Below are positions 45,935 to 55,287 of a stretch of DNA of 64,000 nt, one piece after another. The notes below the pieces were generated by a model. It saw only the letters and a list, made by a program, of their open reading frames with translations. It was not told where the DNA came from and searched no databases. Numbering within the stretch: position 1 is the stretch's first letter; each line of letters starts with the position of its first letter. The position numbers and the translations under genes are program-made. The DNA comes from Psychrobacter sp. Pi2-1 (GTDB lineage Bacteria > Pseudomonadota > Gammaproteobacteria > Pseudomonadales > Moraxellaceae): assembly GCF_904846645.1 (NCBI RefSeq), contig NZ_CAJHBO010000004.1, forward strand, positions 101,285 through 165,284. The letters are read 5' to 3'.

Positions 45935-46214
45935 ATAACTTCCTAAGTTAGAAACAATCTAAAACAATAAAATGAGGTTGTCGAGAAATACAGCTAGAAC
46001 GGTGGTATATACCTGATACTGTCTCACAGTATCTGTAACCTATGTTAATAGTCAGTGACCTGTATTAATAGGCTGCTAAGTATGGTGGTATTTCGATAAT
46101 GGTTCAATAGTATAACTGTGAAATATCACTATATTGTAACGCTGATAATATAAGCCTTATTTTTCAGGATTAGCAGTCTCGGCATTGGGAATGCTATCAA
46201 TGTTATTTAGCGAT

Positions 46215-49136
46215 TTAGTTGTTTAGCGATAATGCAGCTTCTAAAGGATTATTATCATAGGTTATAACTTCATCGACTCTCTGACGATTTATGACATCAG
46301 CTGTAATCTGCGAGTCACTATGACCAAGCCAACGTGTATTTTTGAATAGCATGTCATCATTATTTGATTCAGCTGAACATAGTAATGACCACAGTTGCCA
46401 AACGCGTTGATGAGTAGCAGTATCTAGAATCAAACGCGACTGGGAAAACGCTGACTGTTTGCTAGTTAACTGATTGGTGACTATTTGTGCTTGACGGCTA
46501 ACAGGTGAATTGGCAGGTAACGAGTTAAGTGGGTCTGCTGCATTGTATCTAAGAACGCGTATAGGCAAGTTAGTATCAAGAGCAATCGTACAATTCCAAA
46601 CGCTAGCATCACCTATCTCGCTCCAACCAGTGATGGCCTGTACTGACAACTCATCGTTAATCGACTGCCATGTTTTACCTTGCTCACAACGTTGAGCACT
46701 GATAGTAGGCGTATCTTCAGACTGCCTAACTGTTTTGTAAGCTTGCTGAAATGCAGACCAACGATCAGAGCGCCCTGCTTGCCAATATTGGCTAATGGTT
46801 AAGCGGTCATTTAATTGCGCAACGGTCATCGGTAGTAATTCAGGATTTTCGGTATTATTAGCAATATTCTTACCGTCAAAGATTAACGTATCCGTCAGAC
46901 CGACCCTGCTACTCTGTACGACAATACTCTCTAACTTATCGACAGATAAAATGCCCAATTGCTGCTTTAAATTTTCAGATAATTTGTCTGCTGTCAGGTT
47001 ACTTGGCATCGTTCGTGTAGAGGCTGGTCTATGATCAGCTAAGAACAACCAATTGGTACTGTCTTCATTGGCGGTAGGATATTGCAGCAATGCTGCCGTT
47101 ATATATGAATCACCCGTTGGCAAAATATATAGTGTCGGTACCGTGACGAATGACTGCTGATTAGCATACACTGTCATTATCAGTAACGTTAATGGTGGCA
47201 ACATCAACCAACGACTGAGTAAACCCCTTGGCAACAGCCAAGGCAATGCACTTAGCAAAGCCATCGATAGTATCGCGATATTAAATGGTGTATAGAGCCA
47301 TGCATCCGATAGCGCTGGCAATGACGTCAGCCAACTCATCAAATCGTGTAGATGACCAACTATTGTACTAATAATTACCCAAAGAATATCAGCGATACTC
47401 GGCATTAAAAGGTAACATAGTCCTGCTAATAGATTGAGCGGTACAATTACCCAACCAAATAGCCCGATAGCAAATAAATTGATAAAAAGTCCCCATAACG
47501 ACGCCTTACCAAATAAAAGCAACGTAACGGGTAATAAAGTAAGAAACAGCCAAAACTGTAATTTAAACACACGCTTGATCGTTTGCCAAACACGGTTAGA
47601 TAGCGCGTTATTGATATGAGTACGCGGCTTATCATTGTATAAATTCGTTACAGCAGTAGTCTGATTCTGATACGACTTATCGTCATACTTAAGCAATAAC
47701 GCCACTGCAATAAAAGACAGCCAATACCCTGCCTGCCATAATACGTAAGGGTCACCCCAAGCCATCAACACAGCTAGAGCCAATAGCACACGCATCGTAC
47801 TGATAGGAAGCAATGTTAATCTGACAAATCCAATCGCTAATAACATCCAAGCCGTACGGGCAGCAGGTACGTCAAAACCAGTAAATAGCGCATAAATAAA
47901 AGCGGCACCAATCATTACCCACCAGCGCACTTGCCAACGCGGAATACGACGATAAATCGCTGAATAATTACGATCAAACAGCAGTACAACTATGCCTGCC
48001 AATACAATAGCTAAAAACAGTACGTGCGTGCCTGAAATAGCGAGCAGGTGTGAGATACCGGCCAGTTGATATAAGTCCTTAGTATCACGATTAATTAAGC
48101 TACGATCACCCGTAAGCAGACTTAATGTCACGGCTTTTGCTTGTTGCTCTGCTGTCGATTGCGCTGACCAGTCTTGATAGAAATGCTGTCGTAATCGCCA
48201 ACGTCCTTGATCGATACGAGTACGAAAGTGCTGAAGATATGAATCAAAGTCTAGCGACTGCTTCGAATATTTTTCATCTCTTATTTTATTGCTGATTTCG
48301 TTACTGTTTACCAATATAGGACTAACGGCCAAAATATTTGCAACGCTATCAATATGCCGACCTCGTAACCAGCGATAACTGTCAAAACCAGTAGGGTTAT
48401 TGACTGCTTGCTCAGAAGTAGCCAATGGCGCCAGTGCTAGGCTCATGAATACCTCATCACCGGGCTGCAAATCGTTTAAGGATGTAAGCTGATTATCATT
48501 TGCAGACTTTCTTGGATAGGCGTTAAGTAGGACTCGGTGTTCGCTAACTTTGATATTAATTTCATTGGAATTAACATTGTAATTTCTGCTTAGGCTATTT
48601 TTATTTGCATCTAAGTAGTCGGATGTTTTAGTTTCTAATTCTATCGGCGTCAGCTCAGCGACCAATGGAGTGATATTCGTTATTACCGCTACTTGGCGAT
48701 AACCGCTATCTGTAGCGGCATCATAAACACTGTCGCTCAACCCTTCAATACGCACGAGCGCTTGTACTCGTATCGGAGCAGTTATTTCAGTGGTTTCTGC
48801 TTGTTGATGAGTAACTAAAGCTTGCAGTGCACTGCCTATCACCAGCGCAGTCGCTAACAAAGCTAAGACCAAGTATCTAATAATTCGGAAAGGAAGTTTA
48901 GTATGACGAGATGCGTTATTAAAGGTACTGTTATCAGCGCTGTGGCTGTCTATCGGGGGTATGTTGAATTGAGCAGAAGCCAACAGAAATATAGCAAATA
49001 CAATCAGCGTCAACGACAGATTAGACGTACCAACTGTCTCTAGCAAGGATAAGTCAGTTGGCAATATAACATTATCTGCGACTGCCAATACGCCCATCAT
49101 AACTATAATTATGAGGCTACCAATTAACCAGTACAC
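46215..49136 (-). CDS. comEC: ComEC/Rec2-family DNA internalization protein
   Basis: The inner-membrane channel for DNA uptake in natural transformation. The start is likely GTG at 49134-49136, since AAGGAG ends 5 bases before it; a GTG two codons earlier overlaps that site. N-terminal helices are followed by an OB-fold-like soluble domain and the competence domain with LAISGTHVLFLAIVLAG and DVPAARTAWML. The C-terminal ~330 residues sit where a beta-lactamase-like nuclease domain is expected, but no HxHxDH metal motif or FLDVGQGD motif is seen. That domain looks degenerate or replaced. At 973 residues it is longer than average. Confidence 0.88.
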   Translation of the reverse strand: MYWLIGSLIIIVMMGVLAVADNVILPTDLSLLETVGTSNLSLTLIVFAIFLLASAQFNIPPIDSHSADNSTFNNASRHTKLPFRIIRYLVLALLATALVIGSALQALVTHQQAETTEITAPIRVQALVRIEGLSDSVYDAATDSGYRQVAVITNITPLVAELTPIELETKTSDYLDANKNSLSRNYNVNSNEINIKVSEHRVLLNAYPRKSANDNQLTSLNDLQPGDEVFMSLALAPLATSEQAVNNPTGFDSYRWLRGRHIDSVANILAVSPILVNSNEISNKIRDEKYSKQSLDFDSYLQHFRTRIDQGRWRLRQHFYQDWSAQSTAEQQAKAVTLSLLTGDRSLINRDTKDLYQLAGISHLLAISGTHVLFLAIVLAGIVVLLFDRNYSAIYRRIPRWQVRWWVMIGAAFIYALFTGFDVPAARTAWMLLAIGFVRLTLLPISTMRVLLALAVLMAWGDPYVLWQAGYWLSFIAVALLLKYDDKSYQNQTTAVTNLYNDKPRTHINNALSNRVWQTIKRVFKLQFWLFLTLLPVTLLLFGKASLWGLFINLFAIGLFGWVIVPLNLLAGLCYLLMPSIADILWVIISTIVGHLHDLMSWLTSLPALSDAWLYTPFNIAILSMALLSALPWLLPRGLLSRWLMLPPLTLLIMTVYANQQSFVTVPTLYILPTGDSYITAALLQYPTANEDSTNWLFLADHRPASTRTMPSNLTADKLSENLKQQLGILSVDKLESIVVQSSRVGLTDTLIFDGKNIANNTENPELLPMTVAQLNDRLTISQYWQAGRSDRWSAFQQAYKTVRQSEDTPTISAQRCEQGKTWQSINDELSVQAITGWSEIGDASVWNCTIALDTNLPIRVLRYNAADPLNSLPANSPVSRQAQIVTNQLTSKQSAFSQSRLILDTATHQRVWQLWSLLCSAESNNDDMLFKNTRWLGHSDSQITADVINRQRVDEVITYDNNPLEAALSLNN

Positions 49137-49381
49137 CAGCACTCCTTGCTTGATGACTTAAATATTATTCGGCCAAATATGGTTACTTACTATAGCAAAT
49201 GGCACGCGATGCAATAGCATTTATATTTATATTACCCTATACTGAGGCAACGTATTAGATGGTAACTATCTGACACCACTATTCTGTGTGTTCTAACCTT
49301 TATCCTACTCACCATATATTACTTTATACCAGCTTCTCAATACCATTGAGTAGACTGTAGTTAATGATTAAAGGCGATCCT

Positions 49382-49957
49382 GTGCCCCAAAAACGTCTAA
49401 AAGACCTACTTCCTACACCTGAGAAAATCTTAGAAAGTCGCACTTTAAAGCTGTTTGCACCGCACTTGGCTGATCCAAGGTTATGGCATTTCAATCGACA
49501 CAGCCTAAATAAGGCTGTCTATATCGGTGTACTAAGTGCATTTTTTCCGCTGCCAGGACAGATGTTACTGGCACTTATTGGCTCGCTTATTTTTCGTGCC
49601 AATGTCCCTATGGCGCTTGGTTTGACATGGATTACTAACCCAGTCACTAGCTTGCCAATCTTTTATGCTGGATACTATATCGGTGCAAAGATCATTGATG
49701 CACCTGTGATTAGCTTGCGATTCATCGGTAGAATGATTGCTGATTTTAGCTTATGGGCATTATCAAACGGTGCCAATCCGTTCATTACTTATCGCGGTAC
49801 AGTATCGCTTGCTGCATTTTGTATCGGGCTAACGATTTTGGCCGTGGTCACCAGTCTTATTTGCGGTTTGGCATTTAAGGCCATTTGGCGTTATAAAACC
49901 GTGGCGAGCTGGCAGAAACGTCAGCAGAAACCTTCTGACGAATCTGACAAGTTATAA
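49382..49957 (+). CDS. DUF2062 membrane protein
   Basis: A 191-residue membrane protein of the DUF2062 family. LKDLLPTPEKILESRTLKLF opens it, and GLTWITNPVTSLPIFYAGYYIG is the family core. Three hydrophobic segments are visible. The GTG start at 49382 was chosen because AAAGG lies 8 bases upstream, whereas the ATG at 49364 has none. Function unknown. It diverges from comEC. Confidence 0.82.
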   Translation: MPQKRLKDLLPTPEKILESRTLKLFAPHLADPRLWHFNRHSLNKAVYIGVLSAFFPLPGQMLLALIGSLIFRANVPMALGLTWITNPVTSLPIFYAGYYIGAKIIDAPVISLRFIGRMIADFSLWALSNGANPFITYRGTVSLAAFCIGLTILAVVTSLICGLAFKAIWRYKTVASWQKRQQKPSDESDKL

Positions 49958-50020
49958 GGCAATTTATCTTTGTTATACGCTTATAACGCTTACGCCCTAG
50001 ATAAACTAAGCTAGCGCAGC

Positions 50021-50326
50021 TTATTCTTCTTTACTGTTCTCTATAGCATTTAAGACTTTGTCAGTGAAATCCCTATCCATCGGTACGATCTCAATGACTT
50101 CATCATTTTTGCAGAGCGTATAACGCTTACCTGTCGCGCTGTCTTGAACTTTTAGGTCGTAATCAACCCCAGCCAAAGTGATGGCATCAAATACAGGTGT
50201 TAGTAGCTCAGTTTGCGCCTGTCTATCGAGCGTTTCAAATAAAGTTGGATCGATGTAAGGCTTTAACGGCTCATCACCCTCTTCCGCACTGCCAAAAGCC
50301 GCAATTGGATTATCATCTTCACGCAT
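50021..50326 (-). CDS. Hypothetical acidic protein
   Basis: A 101-residue cytoplasmic protein, acidic throughout, with no domain recognised. The start at the fourth codon of the longest frame (MREDDNPIAAFG) was chosen because AAGGA sits 8 bases upstream of it; the first ATG overlaps that site. It lies 170 bases downstream of lolD on the same strand. Confidence 0.75.
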   Translation of the reverse strand: MREDDNPIAAFGSAEEGDEPLKPYIDPTLFETLDRQAQTELLTPVFDAITLAGVDYDLKVQDSATGKRYTLCKNDEVIEIVPMDRDFTDKVLNAIENSKEE

Positions 50327-50495
50327 TTTACGCATCCTTATAAAATAGATAAGGCGGCTGGCTCACAACCGCTTAATCGCTAGTTTCTATGATATATTTT
50401 CTTAATAATACAACAATAAACCTTTAACGTAACAGTCCTAAAAAACACAAACAGATGGCGTTTCGGTCAGTTTTTCAACCTAATACACAAAATTA

Positions 50496-51176
50496 TTAAT
50501 ACTGTTCCCAATGCCCATTGCGTAGCAACAACTGACGATCAGCAAGCGCTGCCAAATTACGGTCATGCGTCACCATAAGTAGCGCCGTTTGCATGGTGCT
50601 TTGTAGCTCTGATAACAGGCCAAAGACGCTCTGCGCATTATCATAGTCCAAGTTACCTGTTGGCTCGTCCGCCAAAATAAGCGATGGCTTAGTCACTAGC
50701 GCGCGTGCAATTGCCACACGTTGGCGCTCGCCACCTGATAGCTCACCTGGTCTATGCATCAAACGATGCTCAAGACCGACATTTTCTAGAATCTCAACTG
50801 CCTGCTTACGAGCATCAGTCGTTGATACTTCTGGACGCATGAGCAATGGCATGGCTACGTTTTCGATTGCTGTAAATTCTGCTAGCAGATGGTGAAACTG
50901 ATAAATAAAGCCCAAATGCTTGTTGCGCATAGCTCCGCGCTCAGTTTCATTCATGCTATTTAATAACTGACCGTGCAACCAAACTTCACCACTGGTTGGC
51001 GTATCTAGACCACCAAGCAAATGTAGCAACGTACTTTTACCTGAACCGCTAGTTCCAACGATAGCGATGCGCTCACCCGCATGAACAGTCAGATCAAGAC
51101 CAGTCAATACTTGCGTACTGACCGCGCCTTCATCATATATCTTATTGATATTGGTCGCCTCTAAAATGGCAGACAT
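50496..51176 (-). CDS. lolD: Lipoprotein-releasing ABC transporter ATPase LolD
   Basis: A 226-residue ATP-binding subunit that powers release of outer-membrane lipoproteins to LolA. Walker A is GTSGSGKST, the Q-loop follows in [14 protein letters not shown], the signature is [15 protein letters not shown], and Walker B is [19 protein letters not shown] precedes the ATG. It is 57 bases downstream of its permease gene. Confidence 0.94.
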   Translation of the reverse strand: MSAILEATNINKIYDEGAVSTQVLTGLDLTVHAGERIAIVGTSGSGKSTLLHLLGGLDTPTSGEVWLHGQLLNSMNETERGAMRNKHLGFIYQFHHLLAEFTAIENVAMPLLMRPEVSTTDARKQAVEILENVGLEHRLMHRPGELSGGERQRVAIARALVTKPSLILADEPTGNLDYDNAQSVFGLLSELQSTMQTALLMVTHDRNLAALADRQLLLRNGHWEQY

Positions 51177-51233
51177 AGCGCTTCCTTTATTTTATTTATT
51201 TCGGTATTTATTTCGACAATTAGGCGTTTGGGA

Positions 51234-52469
51234 TTACTCATAGCGTAGCGTTTGAGCAGGCTGAATCTTAGCCGCTCGGCGCGCTGGATAAATTGTAGCC
51301 AAAAAGCTCAGTACAAATGATGCACCTGTGATTAATACCACGTCTAACAAACGCAACTGCGATGGCAAGTAATTGACAAAATACGCATCAAACAGGTTCA
51401 GACCAAAGGCTTGATTAATAAAGCCTAAAATATCGCTGACCGTAAGCGCAAATATCACACCCAGTATCGTACCAGCAATAGTACCGATAACACCGATGAC
51501 CACACCTTGTACCATAAAGACTTGCGTAATCAAGCGAGGAGACGCACCAAAAGTTTTTAAGATTGCGATATCTGCTTTTTTATCGGTTACTAGCATGACC
51601 AGACTTGAGACAATGTTAAAAGCAGCAACTAAGATAATCAAAAATAGTAATAACCCGACCATGGCTTTTTCCATTTGAATAGCCCCAAACAGATTGCCAT
51701 GAGTTTGTGTCCAGTCATTTGGATATAGCTTTTCAGGTGCGATAGCAGCCGCTTTTTCCGCAGCTATCGGCGCAGTAAAGATGTCGTTAAGCTTCATGCG
51801 TACGCCCTGCGCGCCTTCTGGCAAACGCAGTAATTTTGCCGCATCTCCCATCGGGATAAACGCCATGAGACTGTCTACTTCTGGGCTGATCGTAAAGATA
51901 CCTGTCAGAGTAAATCGCTTAAATCGCGGTATCACGCCTGCTGGTGATGGCGACGCTTCTGGCAATACCAGCGTCACTTTATCCCCTATTTGCAGACCTA
52001 AAGACTGCACCATCTCCTCGCCCAACACGATACTGAAGTCACCACTTTTCAGGGTGTCAATACTACCTTCAATCATATGCTCGTTAATGATGGAGACGTT
52101 TTTCTCATATTCAGGCTCGACGCCTGTCACCATGATACCTGCGACCTGACCATTTGATGTCAGCATCCCTTGCAGTTGAATGAATGGTGCCACAGCTGCC
52201 ACTTCTGGGTCTTCTTTGATCTGATCAGCGAGCTGTTCCCAGTCGCCAATAATTTCTGATGAGACCACAGTAGCCTGCGGTACCATTCCCAAAATACGGG
52301 TTTTCAGTTCACGGTCAAAGCCGTTCATCACTGATAGCACCGTAATCAATACGGCAACCCCAAGCGTCAGACCAATCATCGAGATGAGAGATATAAAGGA
52401 GATAAAGCCATTACTACGTTCTGCTCGGGTATATCGTAAGCCGATAAATAACGCTAAAGGACGAAACAT
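51234..52469 (-). CDS. Lipoprotein-releasing ABC transporter permease (LolC/LolE/LolF)
   Basis: A 411-residue MacB-fold permease. It has an N-terminal amphipathic start (FIGLRYTRAERSNGFISFISLISMIG), a large periplasmic domain (about residues 45-265), and three C-terminal helices ending in FLATIYPARRAAKIQPAQTLRYE. The ATG at 52469 was preferred over a TTG two codons upstream. Only one permease gene accompanies lolD, so it may be the single LolF form that works as a homodimer. A second permease elsewhere cannot be excluded. Confidence 0.9.
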   Translation of the reverse strand: MFRPLALFIGLRYTRAERSNGFISFISLISMIGLTLGVAVLITVLSVMNGFDRELKTRILGMVPQATVVSSEIIGDWEQLADQIKEDPEVAAVAPFIQLQGMLTSNGQVAGIMVTGVEPEYEKNVSIINEHMIEGSIDTLKSGDFSIVLGEEMVQSLGLQIGDKVTLVLPEASPSPAGVIPRFKRFTLTGIFTISPEVDSLMAFIPMGDAAKLLRLPEGAQGVRMKLNDIFTAPIAAEKAAAIAPEKLYPNDWTQTHGNLFGAIQMEKAMVGLLLFLIILVAAFNIVSSLVMLVTDKKADIAILKTFGASPRLITQVFMVQGVVIGVIGTIAGTILGVIFALTVSDILGFINQAFGLNLFDAYFVNYLPSQLRLLDVVLITGASFVLSFLATIYPARRAAKIQPAQTLRYE

Positions 52470-52912
52470 ATTCAAACTCTTTATCTTATCTACGTGCGAC
52501 TTTATATAGGTTGCATAACGAGCAGTAGTAAATGCATCATACAGTTGCTACTACTCACATATAAATCAAACACAAAAACAGGGTGTCAGACGAGCCAATA
52601 ACAGCTGTCAAAAGGGAGCTAGTTTGACACAAACTAGCTGATATGTGCCAGTCATTAGCAACAACTGAGAGTATTTTTTACCAAAAAACTGGGTTTTGTT
52701 ATTATTTTTTATAGGGGGCTTGCTATTAGCTGTACCAATACCTATATATTATATGCTAAAGACAATTGTCATTAACCCCTCATTGAGGTTTCTGATCTTT
52801 TACTGGCTAGGCTGCTGACCATCATAAACCAATCATTTAAAATGTTGGATGGTACACAAGCAAATATAGTATTAGATACAAACCTCACGCTGACTTAATT
52901 TTGAGTATTTTC
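52470..52912. other. Divergent intergenic region with palindrome
   Basis: Nothing coding is seen in 443 bases. AGCTAGTTTG-ACA-CAAACTAGCT at 52617-52639 is a perfect 10-bp palindrome. A palindromic GACAATTGTC lies at 52761-52770. Confidence 0.55.
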
Positions 52913-53887
52913 ATGACCATAAATTATCAATACAAAAACATTCAATCTCCCACCAAGATTACGTTGACCGATGAGCAGTCTGCAGGTCACGCCGATCACT
53001 GGCGTATTCTGACCGATGATATGAGTCATGATGTGCCTGAGTGGCTACAAAAAATGATTGAAGTCGCAGCGATGCCTAAAGGCCTGAACAACAACGTTAG
53101 TGCAAAAGACAGCTGCCTGCTTTTATCAGAAGATCAGCCTTGCCATATTAATCAAGTGCTCGCGATGAAGGATGGTAAGCCAGAATGCTTTATCAATGCC
53201 TATCCTTGTGTCGATAGTCCTTACGGATTGAACTGCAAAATTGAGCGTGTCATCGCTAATGACAACTCGCATGATGCAGTGTTGCGCTTACGTACTGCTG
53301 ATGGCAGCATTATTTATGCGTTTGATCAACTCTATACGACTAATCGCCATCTCTATCAACGCGACACCTCTTACTATGTGAACTTTAGTGCTTGGGCGCA
53401 CGAAATTAAGCTAAGCGAGCAAAACGAAGTCATCATGGTCGAAGATCAAGAGTCTATCCGTTATCATCGTGCCTTTAATGACATCGTGGCAGCAAATGAC
53501 GGAAAAATCCCTGATGATCTGCAAGAGCAAATCAGTGAATGGAAACCTGAAACCAAAGAGCAAATGGCACCTGTTGAGATTAATTTAGGCCATATGTGCG
53601 CTTACTTGTTTGGCGATACGCTAGGACAAGAAGATGAAGCTTGGTGTCAGGGGCAAGTGCTTGGCAAGCAAGAAACCGTGTTTAACGGTAAATCTATCAT
53701 ATTGTTTGATGTGGTAACGCTACGTGAGCAAGATGCAGATCCTTTTGTAGTGCGTATTGGTGCGCTCAACACTGCTGAAACCAATAGCATCAAAGTACAT
53801 GACTACGTTCAAGCGAACGTATGGCTACAAGCAGCGATATACAAAGAAAACCAATCAAATGTGACGCAGCAATCAAAAGCTAGCTAG
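52913..53887 (+). CDS. Hypothetical protein
   Basis: A 324-residue soluble protein with no signal peptide, membrane segment or domain that I recognise. It has an even acidic composition, several Cys (about residues 67-112 and again near LGHMCAYLFG), and a C-terminal half that looks like beta strands (SIILFDVVTLREQDADPFVVRIG). The ATG at 52913 is preferred over a TTG at 52901. It stands alone and is followed by a terminator. Confidence 0.78.
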   Translation: MTINYQYKNIQSPTKITLTDEQSAGHADHWRILTDDMSHDVPEWLQKMIEVAAMPKGLNNNVSAKDSCLLLSEDQPCHINQVLAMKDGKPECFINAYPCVDSPYGLNCKIERVIANDNSHDAVLRLRTADGSIIYAFDQLYTTNRHLYQRDTSYYVNFSAWAHEIKLSEQNEVIMVEDQESIRYHRAFNDIVAANDGKIPDDLQEQISEWKPETKEQMAPVEINLGHMCAYLFGDTLGQEDEAWCQGQVLGKQETVFNGKSIILFDVVTLREQDADPFVVRIGALNTAETNSIKVHDYVQANVWLQAAIYKENQSNVTQQSKAS

Positions 53888-53941
53888 CCTGTTTGAGAAA
53901 TCTTCTCTAGCTTTCATGCTTACTTATGTACTTACGCAATA

Positions 53942-53972
53942 AAAAAGCCCCTAATATGAATTAGGGGCTTTT
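53942..53972 (+). terminator. Bidirectional Rho-independent terminator
   Basis: The stem AAAAGCCCCTAAT/ATTAGGGGCTTTT with a short loop serves the hypothetical gene on + and, 60 bases downstream of its stop on -, the SCP2 gene. Confidence 0.9.
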
Positions 53973-54031
53973 CTGTGTCTTATGAATTCTTTCAATGCAA
54001 AACGTAACGTAAAAATCGTATAGGTATATGA

Positions 54032-54421
54032 TTAAGCCATCGTCGTCATTGATTTGATGCGAGTATATAGCTCTTTTTGCTCTGCGCTTGGACGTGCAGT
54101 CTGTACGGCCATTAGCTGTGACATATCGCCTTCGACACGGATTTTGCCACTCATAAACGCACCCATGATTTGGTTGGTATCAAAATCAGTGATGATAGAC
54201 TGTAGGATATCGCGATCTAATAGCAGCGTCGTCGTTGCATTATCATTTAAGCCACGATGCAGCAAACCATTTGCAAAATTGGCTTCGATAGTTTTATCAG
54301 CTTCAGCCACTTTTAGGTTGACGACCATATTGGCAAGTACTGGTGGTAAATTTAACTCACCTGCTTCGTTGCCCATTTTTTCTACTTGCTCAAACCATTC
54401 ATCTGTCAAAAAAACTGCCAT
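54032..54421 (-). CDS. SCP2 sterol-binding domain protein
   Basis: A 129-residue cytoplasmic protein made of a single SCP2-like lipid-binding fold. NLKVAEADKTIEANFANG precedes TTLLLDRDILQSIITDFDTNQIMGAFMSGKIRVEGDMS, the typical FxxGKLKVxGD end of the family. It starts with AAGGA before its ATG. The bound lipid in bacteria is unknown. Confidence 0.85.
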   Translation of the reverse strand: MAVFLTDEWFEQVEKMGNEAGELNLPPVLANMVVNLKVAEADKTIEANFANGLLHRGLNDNATTTLLLDRDILQSIITDFDTNQIMGAFMSGKIRVEGDMSQLMAVQTARPSAEQKELYTRIKSMTTMA

Positions 54422-55287
54422 ATTATATTATCCTTAATTGATATTCTGTCAGACCAATATCCCTTGAGGCACTATTGGCCTAACTATTAGAATTATTAAA
54501 ATGATTGCTATCAATAGACCTATGCGATACATAGCCATTAATGACGTTCAGCCTCATTATAAAGGGCGACTTGATAAGAAGTAAAACCTATTTATCGGCT
54601 CAGCAATGTTATTGTTACAAAACTTCTTTGCAAGCCTACGCTTATGTCTAGCGAGCGCTTCCCCTATTCAATCAAAATGAGCATCTAGAATAGTGACAAA
54701 ATTGTGTATAAAATAGAGGAGTAGCACAGCAATAATAAGTTGCTCGCTAACATTTATACCAAAGAGTTTGTATTTTGGCGCATAGTTCTGATGATATTTA
54801 ATTAGGATTGCGTTACAATACCCTTAAACAGAGTCGGGAGTTTTAACCAAACATTACATAATCGTGTTTTTTGTCAGCCGCCGCTAGCATACATCTATGG
54901 TCAATGCGTTTTAATAGCCCTATAGATATGGGTATCTATCTTCATTAGTACAGATTTTTTCGTAATAATTAAGATACATATTTAGCCTTATGAGATGTTT
55001 GATGCTCAAAACGGCGCGTCTTCTTATTTACCTTGATGATCTATTAACAATCCTACTATCGATTGACCTTGAGCAAGGTGTATGAAATGCCTATTTCTAT
55101 TTATTAGTATTAACTAATAGACAGTAAGGGCCTAAATCGATAGTTAATGACGTCATTGCGCTAAATAAGCCAAAAAACAACATGTGTTGGCGCTAGTATA
55201 AATACAAATTTGAGAGTATTTATAGTGCAGACAACATAGATTGTTGGTTAATTCTGTTGATAATTCGGGCTGTAAAGGAATCATCCA
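54422..55287. other. Long noncoding region upstream of ccoN
   Basis: These 866 bases have no convincing gene. They contain several dyads: ATAGATA-TGGG-TATCTAT (54922-54939), TATTAGT-ATTA-ACTAATA (55102-55119), and TTGAC-CTTG-AGCAA (55063-55076), which matches 8 of 10 fixed positions of an FNR/Anr box. The region is AT-rich and probably carries the promoters of the oxidase operon and of the SCP2 gene. Confidence 0.5.
55063..55076 (+). promoter_or_regulatory. Weak FNR/Anr-like box upstream of ccoN
   Basis: TTGAC-CTTG-AGCAA differs at two positions from TTGAT-N4-ATCAA. It lies 212 bases before the ccoN ATG, which is far for a direct site. cbb3 oxidase operons are often FNR/Anr targets, but this match is not decisive. 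Confidence 0.3.

Noticed and set aside
46795..47034. Small + strand frames inside comEC
   Set aside because: They are antisense shadows of comEC without ribosome binding sites or recognisable protein content.
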